A DNA stretch of 64,000 nt from Haoranjiania flava (GCF_025631005.1 NZ_JAOTPL010000016.1:12446-76445); one strand, 5' to 3'; positions 26,220 to 33,602 are shown, counted from the first letter of the stretch. Notes: generated by a model from the sequence alone, not told the origin. Made by a program: numbers and translations.

Positions 26220-26881
26220 ATGCCGGCAACAGCAATTATATTAGGAAGTACAGGGCTTGTAGGAAGCAGTTTATTGCGACTGCTCCTGAACGATGAGCAT
26301 TATACACGCGTAAAAATTTTTATCCGCAAACCTGTTGCAATTGAGCATGAAAAACTCGAAAAGATAGTAACTGATTTTGCAGATATTGCATCACTTAACC
26401 AGGAGGTAAATACGGAAGTGATATTTTCCTGTTTAGGCACTACGAGGAAGAAAACACCTGATATACAGATTATTACCGCATCGATCATTTCTATCCTTTA
26501 TGGTTCGCAAGAGCAGGAAAGGAGAATGGTGTAAAGCAATTCCACATTGTGTCTTCTTTGGGAGCTGACATTCACAGCCGCAATTTTTATACAAAGCTTA
26601 AGGGCCGTGTAGAGAAAGATGTATTGGAAGTAGGCATAGATACTACTTGCATTTACCGTCCTTCTTTAATTACAGGCGAAAGGCAGGAGAAAAGATGGGC
26701 AGAAGACTTTTCTAAAGCGCTGTTTAAAATAATTGATCCTTTGCTTTTGGGTAGGTTGCAAAAATATAGAAGCATACGGGCAACAGACATAGCGCTTGCT
26801 ATGCTTAAGAGTTCATTGTTGCATAACACCGGGCAATATATTTACACATCCGACCAGATAAAAGAGCTGGCGAAAGGTTAG
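26220..26881 (+). pseudogene. NAD(P)H-binding oxidoreductase (HTATIP2/TIP30-like) with a frameshift
   Basis: An NAD(P)-binding Rossmann protein split into two frames. The first part (26220-26534) has the cofactor motif ILGSTGLVGSSLLRLL and reaches CLGTTRKKTPD. Continuing in the other frame gives RIDHFYPLWFARAGKENGVKQFHIVSSLGADIHS and the rest to 26881, which is exactly the expected family continuation. The break lies at about 26455-26466 and is explained by one missing base. Either the gene was recently lost or the base is an assembly error. Restored, it would have about 220 residues, the normal size. It follows the SDR gene closely. Confidence 0.85.
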
Positions 26882-26979
26882 ATCATTTACTTGTTCATAA
26901 ATGTTTGTTGTTGATGGTTCGTCTTTGCGATAAACTTAGCGCAACGTAGTTTAGAAGCAGTCCTTGATTTTAGGTTTGT

Positions 26980-27035
26980 GAATGCTGAATTGTGAAATGT
27001 GAGAACTTAGCAGTGAAAAAGTAAGAAGTTGAGGT
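26980..27035. repeat. Heptad-phased repeat
   Basis: Eight words in 7-base phase, among them GAATGCT, GAATTGT, GAAATGT, GAGAACT and TAGCAGT. It corresponds, on the opposite strand, to the heptads that follow the main array (19391-19432). Confidence 0.55.
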
Positions 27036-27045
27036 TACAGTTTAA

Positions 27046-27297
27046 TATCCTCTTCGAAGAAATACGGAGTTGCGAAAGCCTTTGGGCCGTATCAGGTGTT
27101 TTCACCTGACAACTCTACACTGGCGCAAGCGTCCGCTTGTGCCCGTAATGCTAGTCTGTAACAGTTCTTGAAAATAGACCCATTCTTGGTGATTAACCTT
27201 GCTCTTCACGATTTGCAAGCACGAGCCGTATCGGGAGATTTCAAATCTCCGGATAGCGTATTCGACATTGCAAATGTCGAATAGCGTTGTTATTTGG
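27046..27297 (-). repeat. Dispersed inverted copy of the hairpin repeat with its two-hairpin module
   Basis: On the minus strand this region carries the accessory module (hairpins at 27259-27283 and 27229-27255), then one core (27087-27198) with the stem CAAGCG/CGCTTG (27121-27143) and the stem TCAGGTG/CACCTGA (27092-27109), and then the array-end element with CTCCGTA and a CTTCGAAG stem. The order module, core, end element equals that of the main array, about 8 kb away, so this is the minimal complete unit of the family. Confidence 0.85.
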
Positions 27298-27791
27298 GTA
27301 AGCTTTTGCGTGAAAAGAATTGTGCCGTGTCAGTGTTTTCATCCGGCATCATACATCTTCTTAGCGCATACCTTTGCGTGAAAGGAATCTTCTTTTGTGC
27401 CATTGCCGTAAAAGAACCAAAAAACTCTGGCTGCCCGCACGCCCGAAAGCTATTGCTTATTCGTTCCTCTTTTTGTAAGACGGTGTGTGTTTTCCTGCTT
27501 CTCGGGCCAAAGGCTTGGGAGATGCTTCGCTCATACCTCGCTCACAAACATGCTGTTAAAGAGTTGCTTATTGCGAAACCACGGCACACCGAAGGTTTAG
27601 CAGCAATCTTATTCTTTCCCACGGCTTGGCGACCTCTGTGTGAAATGAGTTGATTGTTTTTATTTACAGGCGTCAATGTAAATGATGCCTGCACGTCAAG
27701 CGCGGAAAGCTTATACAAAGATCGCAAAGAGCAGCCTGTAAGCTATGCTGTTCCGCTGATTTTTTCCTCTGGGGAGGCAGGGGCGAGGTGT

Positions 27792-28022
27792 TTAAATATT
27801 TTTTACAGAGATAATTTTCACAGGACATGCCGTAGCCGCTTTAGTGCAAGGTTCCAGCGCTTCAGGGTTGGGCGTTTTAAAAGTAAAGAAACCTTTCTTC
27901 TCTGCCGACTTCAATAAAACTGATTTGCCGTCAGCTTTGGACATGCGGAAATAATCGGGAGCAAACTCTGCGCAGTAATTGCAACCGATACATTTATCTC
28001 TCTGTAAAGTAATGATGACCAT
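27792..28022 (-). CDS. Small 4Fe-4S ferredoxin
   Basis: Electron carrier of 76 residues with one cubane site: Cys11, Cys14 and Cys17 in CIGCNYCAEF, and Cys66 in ACPVKII. A further Cys59 could support a disulfide or a partial second site. The sequence between them (APDYFRMSKADGK) matches single-cluster ferredoxins of Bacteroidota. It follows the U32 protein gene on the same strand by 27 bases. U32 proteins carry Fe-S clusters, so this ferredoxin may supply their electrons or be co-regulated; this is inference. Confidence 0.9.
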   Translation of the reverse strand: MVIITLQRDKCIGCNYCAEFAPDYFRMSKADGKSVLLKSAEKKGFFTFKTPNPEALEPCTKAATACPVKIISVKNI

Positions 28023-28049
28023 GTATTGCCGAGGGGTATATGTTCCGGT

Positions 28050-29291
28050 TTAATTCTTGACTATTTTATATAGCTTATCCGATGGCCTGGTTTTGAACGG
28101 TAGCGGCATGGTTACTATATCTCCTTTGCTGGCAACCTGTGCATCTACATCATTCACCATCATAGAGGAAATTTCCAGTTCCTGTGAACCCGTAGTAGGA
28201 CCTTGAACCAGTATTTTATCCCCGACTTTTATATCGTACACTTCAATCTCAAACTGCCCGATTTCATTTTTTGGATAATAGTGCTGTGTAGATCCAATGT
28301 AGAGTTTCTTCTGAGTAGCATTATTGCCCGGGTTTGGCGACCATTCACCCAATTCCTGCCCAAGGTAGTAACCGCTCCAGAAGCCGCGGTTGTAAACAGT
28401 TTCCAGCTGTTTCATCCATTCAACTACTTTCTCATTTGAGTAAGTGCCGTCCGCAATGCTGTCTATAGCTTCGCGGTAGCACCTGGTAACTGTTGCCACA
28501 TATTCGGGTGCACGCCCGCGTCCTTCTATCTTTAAAACTTTTACACCGGCGTTGATTACTTGGTCTAAAAACGGAATGGTACACAGATCTTTGGGTGACA
28601 TCATGTATTCATTATCCAGCTCAATTTCAAAACCGGTTTCCTGGTCTATGACCGTATATTTTTTGCGGCAGTTCTGCTTGCAGGCGCCCCTGTTGGCAGA
28701 TGAATTATGCGAATGCAGGCTCAGGTAACATTTTCCTGAAACAGCCATGCACAGTGCACCGTGGCCGAATATTTCAATTTCCACAAGTGCTCCGTTGGGC
28801 CCTTTTACCTGTTCTTTTTCTATTTGTTCGGTTATTTTCTTTACCTGCGTCAGGCTCAGCTCGCGGCTTAAAACCATGGTGTCTGCAAAGAGTGCATAAA
28901 ACTTAACCGTCTCAATATTGGTAATATTTATCTGAGTGGAAATATGCACTTCAACGCCAATCTGCCTTGCATAAGCGATCACAGCCTGGTCCATAGCTAT
29001 TACCGCAGTCAGGCCTGCTTGTTTTGCTTTGTCCAGTAATTTTTTTATGATAGAAAGATCATGATCGTAAATAATGGTATTCAGGGTGAGATAAGTTCGC
29101 ACGCCTTTTTCATTGCAACGTCTTGCTATTTCATCCAGGTCTTCGAGTGTGAAATTAATGCTGGAACGGGCACGCATATTTAGCTGCTCCACTCCAAAAT
29201 ACACTGAATCAGCACCGTTGTCAATGGCAGCCTGCAGGCAGGCAAAATCTCCGGCAGGAGACATCAGCTCTATTTTTCCAGTTTTGGTCAT
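28050..29291 (-). CDS. U32 family protein (TrhP/YegQ-like)
   Basis: Member of the collagenase-like U32 family, whose studied relatives (TrhP, RlhA, UbiU/V) are Fe-S proteins for hydroxylation of tRNA, rRNA or ubiquinone, not true peptidases. The 413-residue protein begins KIELMSPAGDFACLQAAIDNGADSVYFG, has the family signature EIFGHGALCMAVSGKCYLS, and the cysteines of GKCYLS and GACKQNCRKKY, which with CMAVSG form the likely cluster ligands. A C-terminal beta-barrel (from about residue 330) matches TrhP better than UbiU. A prephenate-dependent 5-hydroxyuridine role on tRNA is therefore the best guess. Confidence 0.87.
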   Translation of the reverse strand: MTKTGKIELMSPAGDFACLQAAIDNGADSVYFGVEQLNMRARSSINFTLEDLDEIARRCNEKGVRTYLTLNTIIYDHDLSIIKKLLDKAKQAGLTAVIAMDQAVIAYARQIGVEVHISTQINITNIETVKFYALFADTMVLSRELSLTQVKKITEQIEKEQVKGPNGALVEIEIFGHGALCMAVSGKCYLSLHSHNSSANRGACKQNCRKKYTVIDQETGFEIELDNEYMMSPKDLCTIPFLDQVINAGVKVLKIEGRGRAPEYVATVTRCYREAIDSIADGTYSNEKVVEWMKQLETVYNRGFWSGYYLGQELGEWSPNPGNNATQKKLYIGSTQHYYPKNEIGQFEIEVYDIKVGDKILVQGPTTGSQELEISSMMVNDVDAQVASKGDIVTMPLPFKTRPSDKLYKIVKN

Positions 29292-29307
29292 TATTGAAAT
29301 TAATCTG

Positions 29308-29315
29308 CAAAATTA
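29308..29315 (-). promoter_or_regulatory. Putative -7 promoter element of the U32-ferredoxin pair
   Basis: TAATTTTG followed by C on the minus strand matches TAnnTTTG and ends 16 bases before the U32 start codon. Confidence 0.5.
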
Positions 29316-29377
29316 CACAATTTACTGAAACTGCCTAACAGCATCGCGCAATGATTTTAACAGATATTTACTTATAA

Positions 29378-29422
29378 ATACTAAAATAATTAGCAATAAT
29401 AATACTAAAAATATTAGCTTTG
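29378..29422 (+). promoter_or_regulatory. Twin palindromic operator and promoter of the 2H/radical-SAM pair
   Basis: Two near-identical inverted repeats, CTAAAATAATTAG (29381-29393) and CTAAAAATATTAG (29405-29417), both CTAA-N5-TTAG and both preceded by ATA, have centres 24 bases apart. The second overlaps the -7 box TAGCTTTG (29415-29422). Such placement suggests a dimeric repressor bound on the same face about two helix turns apart. The ATG is at 29442. Confidence 0.55.
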
Positions 29423-29441
29423 TAATACCAAAATAACAGAT

Positions 29442-30026
29442 ATGTCGTATCAGGGCCTATATGAATACTTGTTGATCATTGAACTCAGCGAAAGTGTTAC
29501 TGAAAAGCTGATGCAGGTAAAAAAAGATTTTCATCAGCGCTATAAAGCTCCAAATGCACTGAACATGCCGCACATAAACTTGTGTACTTTTACGCAGTAC
29601 AAAACTGCTGAAAGCCGTATACTGTCGCGCGTGCGCAATGCAGCAGATAAGCAGGACAGTATAAATGTTGAGCTGTGCAACTTTGGTTGTTTTCCATCGC
29701 ACACCATTTATGTAAATGTAACCTCTAGAGCGCAGGTATTGGAGCTGGTGAGAGAAGTGCGGCAGGCAACACATAGAATGCTGAAGCCGGATAATGATCA
29801 CAAGCCTTATTTCATTTCAGAACCTCATCTCACGATTTGTAAAGGCTTAACAAATGAGCAGTATGAACAGGCGTGGAAGTATATGAGCAATCTTCACTTC
29901 TATGCAAAATTTACAGCACAATCCATGCTTTTATTGCGCAGGGAAAAGGGAGGGAAATACCATAGGGTGGAACATTTTACTTTCAAAAATAAAAAGACCA
30001 ATGTAGTGCAGGGAATGCTATTTTAA
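29442..30026 (+). CDS. 2H phosphoesterase superfamily protein (2'-5' RNA ligase-like)
   Basis: Protein of 194 residues with the two-histidine arrangement: His44 in PHINLCTF and His128 in EPHLTICKGL. The second motif is a proper HxT; the first has Asn where Ser/Thr is usual (HIN), so activity may be altered. 2H enzymes act on cyclic phosphates or 2'-5' RNA links; the substrate here is unknown. The C terminus ends VVQGMLF, a tail shared with the next gene. It has its own promoter with twin palindromes and lies 20 bases before the radical SAM gene, so the two are surely co-transcribed. Confidence 0.8.
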   Translation: MSYQGLYEYLLIIELSESVTEKLMQVKKDFHQRYKAPNALNMPHINLCTFTQYKTAESRILSRVRNAADKQDSINVELCNFGCFPSHTIYVNVTSRAQVLELVREVRQATHRMLKPDNDHKPYFISEPHLTICKGLTNEQYEQAWKYMSNLHFYAKFTAQSMLLLRREKGGKYHRVEHFTFKNKKTNVVQGMLF

Positions 30027-30046
30027 AAAAAATCAAAACAGCAATT

Positions 30047-31159
30047 ATGAGAAAAGATTTACAACAGGATGCGTTCAAGGTATCCATTACAAAAAAAGAC
30101 GATAGCGATCAGTACCATAAAGGGCGCGGTGCACAACTTAATACGCACAACCGCTTTCTGAAAAATATATATACCAGGGAACATCACCATGGGATTGACG
30201 ATTGGGAAGACCCCAAGATTTCAACGCAATATATAAAACAACAGGTAAAGACTATTGTAAACAAAGTTGACAGCCCGGATGTGGGTATGTCTTACAGCAT
30301 GAATGCTTATGCAGGTTGCGAACATGGCTGCATTTATTGTTATGCGCGAAATGTGCATGAATACTGGGGTTACAGCGCCGGCCTTGATTTTGAAAGAAAA
30401 ATTGTTGTGAAACTGAATGCCGGCGAGGCTTTGCGCAAACAGTTGTCACATCCCAAATGGGAGTGCAAGCCTATTATGGTCAGCGGTAATACAGATTGCT
30501 ATCAGCCAGCGGAAAAAAAGTTCAGGCTTACCAGGAGCCTGCTTGAGGTTTGCAACGAGTTTAACCAGCCGATCGGCATGCTTACCAAAAGCGTTGGAAT
30601 TGTACGCGATAAGGATATTTTGCAGGATATGGCCAGCCGCAAGCTGGCGCGTGTATTAATATCTGTTACGAGTTTCAACGAAGATCTGCGCCGCTCTATG
30701 GAACCGCGTACGGCTACAGCTTCTCAGCGTTTATATGCGATGGAGGAGCTCGCAAAAGCCGGCGTACCTGTTGGTGTTATGCTCGGCCCCATGATACCCG
30801 GGTTGAATGATCACGAGATTCACCGGATCATGAAAGCTTCTGCCGAAGCGGGTGCCACCTTTACTGCTTACACTTTTATCAGGCTAAACGGGGCTATCAA
30901 GGTTTTGTTTCACGACTGGCTTTATAAGAATATGCCTGACAGGGCAGACAAAGTATGGCATTTTATTGAAGAAAGCCATGGCGGCAAAGTCAACGACACC
31001 CGTTGGGGCGTACGTATGCGCGGCGAGGGGCACATTGCCGACATCATAGCCCAGCAATACAGGAAGTATGGTGAAATGTATGGAATGAATAAAAATGTAC
31101 CGGTGCTTGATACAACAAATTTCAGGAAGCCGGGTGTAGTGCAGGGGAGGTTGTTTTGA
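30047..31159 (+). CDS. PA0069 family radical SAM protein (SplB-like)
   Basis: Radical SAM enzyme of 370 residues. The N terminus has the family mark KGRGAQLNTHNRF, then the cluster motif Cys91-x3-Cys95-x2-Cys98 in CEHGCIYCYAR, which is CxxxCxYC as in spore photoproduct lyase relatives. The Gly-rich SAM stretch is seen in MVSGNTDCYQPAEK, with MEPRTATASQRL and GVMLGPMIPGLND further on. No activity is established for this family; the relation to SplB suggests nucleic-acid repair. The protein ends VVQGRLF, nearly the same tail as the preceding gene; QGRLF resembles the QL[SD]LF sliding-clamp binding motif. Confidence 0.88.
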   Translation: MRKDLQQDAFKVSITKKDDSDQYHKGRGAQLNTHNRFLKNIYTREHHHGIDDWEDPKISTQYIKQQVKTIVNKVDSPDVGMSYSMNAYAGCEHGCIYCYARNVHEYWGYSAGLDFERKIVVKLNAGEALRKQLSHPKWECKPIMVSGNTDCYQPAEKKFRLTRSLLEVCNEFNQPIGMLTKSVGIVRDKDILQDMASRKLARVLISVTSFNEDLRRSMEPRTATASQRLYAMEELAKAGVPVGVMLGPMIPGLNDHEIHRIMKASAEAGATFTAYTFIRLNGAIKVLFHDWLYKNMPDRADKVWHFIEESHGGKVNDTRWGVRMRGEGHIADIIAQQYRKYGEMYGMNKNVPVLDTTNFRKPGVVQGRLF

Positions 31160-31433
31160 GAGTAGCTCTAATATCGAATTTTTCTATATTAATCTGCGCT
31201 CTCTGCGTAAAGCGTCAACTATTATTTCCACGCCACGCCCGCAAAGAGAGCGACGGTAAGTACAGGAAGATGGAGTTTTAGTTAAGCTAATCTATTAAAC
31301 TAATCTATGCGCTCTCAACCTTGACACTTAGCGTCCTCTGCGTGAAGCCTGTTTTAATTTTCTCCTAAAGTCCGCAAAAAGAAGAATGCTAAGGCCTGAA
31401 GAACTTAGAGAGTTACAAAAACATAACAAGCAA
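31160..31433. other. Intergenic gap with CTTAGCG/CTGCGT words
   Basis: No gene. It contains CTCTCTGCGTAAAGC near 31200 and CTTAGCGTCCTCTGCGTGAA near 31327, degenerate copies of intergenic words also seen near 26920-26942 and 27360-27390. These look like worn members of one dispersed repeat family. Confidence 0.5.
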
Positions 31434-31778
31434 TTATTTCTTAAACGCAAAATAAACCGCACCGAGAATAAAAAGAAAACTGATAAGGTAATTTAATTTA
31501 AACCCTTCTTTCAGGTAAAAAACTGCAAAAGCGGCAAACACAAGCAGTGTGATCACTTCCTGCATGATCTTTAGCTGGAAAGGTTTAATACCCCATTGGC
31601 TGCCAAAGTGATTGGCCGGAACCGCCAAACAATACTCTACAAAGGCCAGCGCCCAACTGATGAGTATTATCTTCCACAACGCAAAATGTGCATTCCCCGG
31701 TTTTATGTGCCAATACCAGGCAATAGTCATCACAAGATTGGAGATCACTAAAAGTGCAATAACAGTAAGGGTTTTCAT
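31434..31778 (-). CDS. DMT-type small membrane protein (DUF486 family)
   Basis: A 114-residue protein with four hydrophobic helices (about 4-20, 34-52, 72-92 and 95-111). The motifs NLVMTIAWYWHIK, SWALAFVEYCLAVPANHFG and QLKIMQEVITLLVFAAFAVFYL are those of the DUF486 family, half-sized relatives of the drug/metabolite transporter superfamily that probably work as dimers. Substrate is unknown. It is a single gene with its own promoter, 16 bases and more upstream of the ATG. Confidence 0.87.
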   Translation of the reverse strand: MKTLTVIALLVISNLVMTIAWYWHIKPGNAHFALWKIILISWALAFVEYCLAVPANHFGSQWGIKPFQLKIMQEVITLLVFAAFAVFYLKEGFKLNYLISFLFILGAVYFAFKK

Positions 31779-31800
31779 CGGCTGTTTTTCTGGAAAGGTG

Positions 31801-31808
31801 CAAATATA
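31801..31808 (-). promoter_or_regulatory. Putative -7 promoter element of the DUF486 gene
   Basis: TATATTTG followed by C on the minus strand matches TAnnTTTG, 22 bases before the start codon at 31778. Confidence 0.5.
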
Positions 31809-31836
31809 AAATACTGCTGTTTCTCAGAAAAAAAAA

Positions 31837-32307
31837 TTAAACATCATAACGCGGCTTCCGCATTTTGGGCCTGGCAGCTTCTTCCAGGTCCTTGATAGCT
31901 TCGTCAGAAGGGTTCCTGGTAATGAATACGGCTATTAAGAATAATGCCGTATAGCCTGTAAGCAAGGCCAGCAGCTCTTTCCAGCCGATCCAATAGCCCC
32001 AAAAGGCATAGGCGGCAGCCTCGCTGGGATTTGCTGCATTGTAAATAGTGTTTATTTTCTCACCATCCTCAAAGTTCTTGAAGAGATAAGAGGGATCGTA
32101 AGAAAAGCTGTCTTTTCCATTCAATGTGAAATGAGCAGCAACTTTTCGGTGCCCGTTGTTATCTACAGACTTATGCACAAGCGCCGGAATTGTTTTACCT
32201 GTAAAAAAATCAGGCTCCCTGCTGAAGGGAATGTATAGCAGGAAGATGAGGATAAAGAGAAAAAAGAAAGTTTTATACAATTCTATCGTTTTAAAATTAA
32301 CATCCAC
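31837..32307 (-). CDS. Two-helix membrane protein, DUF3592-like
   Basis: From the GTG chosen, 157 residues: a TM helix at about 12-28 (FFFLFILIFLLYIPF), an extracytoplasmic part with KTIPALVHKSV and the phrase GEKINTIYNAANPSEA, then a second TM at about 110-130 (ELLALLTGYTALFLIAVFI) and a basic tail. The central phrase and layout fit DUF3592, function unknown. An ATG at 32412 would overlap the lipoprotein gene by 116 bases and add a peptide without likeness to anything. The GTG at 32307 overlaps it by 11 bases only, so coupling is likely. Start is uncertain, the gene itself likely. Confidence 0.68.
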   Translation of the reverse strand: MDVNFKTIELYKTFFFLFILIFLLYIPFSREPDFFTGKTIPALVHKSVDNNGHRKVAAHFTLNGKDSFSYDPSYLFKNFEDGEKINTIYNAANPSEAAAYAFWGYWIGWKELLALLTGYTALFLIAVFITRNPSDEAIKDLEEAARPKMRKPRYDV

Positions 32308-32770
32308 ATTCTCCGAAGAAGGGCGATTTGATTTTTCTTTTTGTATGCTTTTCTGAAATATGTATAGTGCCTGAGTAGTGCACACTTTCATAGCCACTTT
32401 TTTCACCCTCATACTGCTCTACCTGTAATTTATAATCTTCATTCTCATATAACATTTCTGATTTTTTATTCTCTTGTTTTTTGTTCTTCAGCATCAACCT
32501 GGTCATTACGCCGTCTATCTTCGCAAATGCAATACTGTCGTAATTTGCAGAAAAGATATAATTACTTTCGTTATACTCACTGCTGTCTTGCGCGAAAAGG
32601 CAGGAACACCCGTCTAATTCGGGAGAAATTTCAGACAGTGCGAAGCTGTTTAGCATCATTTCTGTAGATGAATGTACATTTTCGTCTTCTGCTGTTGTAT
32701 TATTTCCACAGCTCAACAGGCAGAACGAGATGGTCGTAAAAATTAAATTTCTAAAAGGTTTTATCCGCAT
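32297..32770 (-). CDS. Hypothetical lipoprotein
   Basis: A 157-residue protein with a lipoprotein signal: basic start MRIKPFRN, hydrophobic stretch, lipobox LLSC at about residue 21, followed by GNNTT. The mature part is acidic and contains a DGCSCLFA motif (two Cys) and a C-terminal FFGECGC, so four cysteines in total may form disulfides or bind metal. I do not recognise the family. It overlaps the thioredoxin gene by 20 bases upstream and the DUF3592-like gene by 11 bases downstream, so the three are co-transcribed; a redox link to the thioredoxin is possible. Confidence 0.75.
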   Translation of the reverse strand: MRIKPFRNLIFTTISFCLLSCGNNTTAEDENVHSSTEMMLNSFALSEISPELDGCSCLFAQDSSEYNESNYIFSANYDSIAFAKIDGVMTRLMLKNKKQENKKSEMLYENEDYKLQVEQYEGEKSGYESVHYSGTIHISEKHTKRKIKSPFFGECGC

Positions 32771-33140
32771 TATTTTGATCTTTTGAGTTGAGTAATTCTT
32801 CTTCGATTATTTGTTTTAAGATGTGCTTAGGCAGTGCACCCTGTTCCATTGCGGGTTCGCCGCCTGCAGGTATGAACAGTATGGAGGGAATGCTTCGAAT
32901 CCCAAACACTGCCGAGAGTTCTTCTTCTGCCTCTGTATCTACTTTGTAAATGATTACCCTGCCTTTATATTCTTCAGCAAGTTCTTCCAGTACCGGCGCA
33001 AGCATTTTACAGGGGCCGCACCAGTCTGCATAGAAATCAATAATGGTGGGCAATTGGCCACGATGCACCCAGTCTTTTTCTGTGGTATAATCAAATATTT
33101 TTTCTTTAAACTCTTGTGTCGTGAGCGGTATGGTAGGCAT
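32751..33140 (-). CDS. trxA: Thioredoxin
   Basis: Cytoplasmic disulfide reductase. The active site is Cys41-Gly-Pro-Cys44 in FYADWCGPCKML, followed by VDTEAEEELSAVFGIRSIPSILF with the cis-proline in SIPS. Length is 129 residues, slightly longer than E. coli TrxA because of an N-terminal 20-residue lead and a C-terminal extension that overlaps the lipoprotein gene. It follows the suf-like genes on the same strand after a 140-base gap filled with heptad repeats. Confidence 0.93.
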   Translation of the reverse strand: MPTIPLTTQEFKEKIFDYTTEKDWVHRGQLPTIIDFYADWCGPCKMLAPVLEELAEEYKGRVIIYKVDTEAEEELSAVFGIRSIPSILFIPAGGEPAMEQGALPKHILKQIIEEELLNSKDQNNADKTF

Positions 33141-33150
33141 GGAGATTTAT

Positions 33151-33185
33151 GAATAGTGAATGGTGAATGGTGAATAGTGAATGGT
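33151..33185. repeat. Exact 7-base tandem repeat (GAATGGT type)
   Basis: Five units in strict phase: GAATAGT, GAATGGT, GAATGGT, GAATAGT, GAATGGT, within the trxA-sufT gap. Confidence 0.8.
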
Positions 33186-33240
33186 GATGTAAAGTTGATT
33201 TATGATTTCTGATTGGCACAAAGTAAGTTTTGTTGTTAGT

Positions 33241-33283
33241 CTGTAATCTGCAATCTGCAATCTGTAATCTGCAATCTGCAATC
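33241..33283. repeat. Exact 7-base tandem repeat (CTGCAAT type)
   Basis: Six units in strict phase: CTGTAAT, CTGCAAT, CTGCAAT, CTGTAAT, CTGCAAT, CTGCAAT. The array runs into the stop codon of the DUF59 gene. Confidence 0.8.
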
Positions 33284-33596
33284 ACATAAACCCAAGTTCC
33301 AGCCTGGCTTCATCGCTCATCATTTCTTTGTTCCACGGCGGATCAAAAGTAAGCTGTATATGCGCCTGGCTTACTCCGGGAACTTCTTTCACTTTTTCTT
33401 CCACTTCGCGAACAATGTCGCCGGCAACAGGGCAGGCAGGTGCAGTCAGGGTCATGGTTACAAATACTACATTATCTTCTTTAATATCTACTTTATAAAC
33501 AAGTCCCAGTTCCACAATATTTACCGGTATTTCCGGATCGTATATAGTTTTCAGGGTATCTTCAATTCTATCTCTAAGCGTTTCGTTACTGGTCAT
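33282..33596 (-). CDS. MIP18/DUF59 family Fe-S assembly protein (SufT-like)
   Basis: Helps deliver or mature iron-sulfur clusters. The 104-residue protein has the family core IYDPEIPVNIVELGLVYKVDI and the conserved cysteine in LTAPACPVAGDIVREVEEKV, ending in FDPPWNKEMMSDEARLELG, all typical of the DUF59 protein found with Suf genes and also of PaaD. The neighbours sufE and sufS favour the Suf role over phenylacetate degradation. It starts six bases after sufE ends. Confidence 0.92.
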   Translation of the reverse strand: MTSNETLRDRIEDTLKTIYDPEIPVNIVELGLVYKVDIKEDNVVFVTMTLTAPACPVAGDIVREVEEKVKEVPGVSQAHIQLTFDPPWNKEMMSDEARLELGFM

Positions 33597-33602
33597 TTCT
33601 GG

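Larger units (their letters stand above)
26882..27791. other. Repeat-rich intergenic region, no gene
   Basis: No frame here looks like a protein. Contents, from left to right: the words CTTTGCG and CTTAGCGC near 26920-26942, a heptad-phased stretch (26980-27035), an inverted dispersed copy of the hairpin repeat (27046-27297), a degenerate second hairpin end (about 27325-27345), again CTTAGCGC and CTTTGCGTGAAAGG (27360-27390), then about 400 bases of unassigned sequence with the word GCCATTGCCGTAAAAG near 27399-27414. The region reads as an accumulation of old repeats between two convergent genes. Confidence 0.7.

Noticed and set aside
27199..27653. Protein genes in the 26.9-27.8 kb gap
   Set aside because: Several open frames exist on both strands but overlap each other and the inverted hairpin repeat; none shows a domain, a start signal or normal codon use.
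32308..32412. Longer N terminus of the DUF3592-like protein (ATG at 32412)
   Set aside because: It would read 116 bases through the lipoprotein gene in another frame and place a hydrophilic peptide before the first helix.
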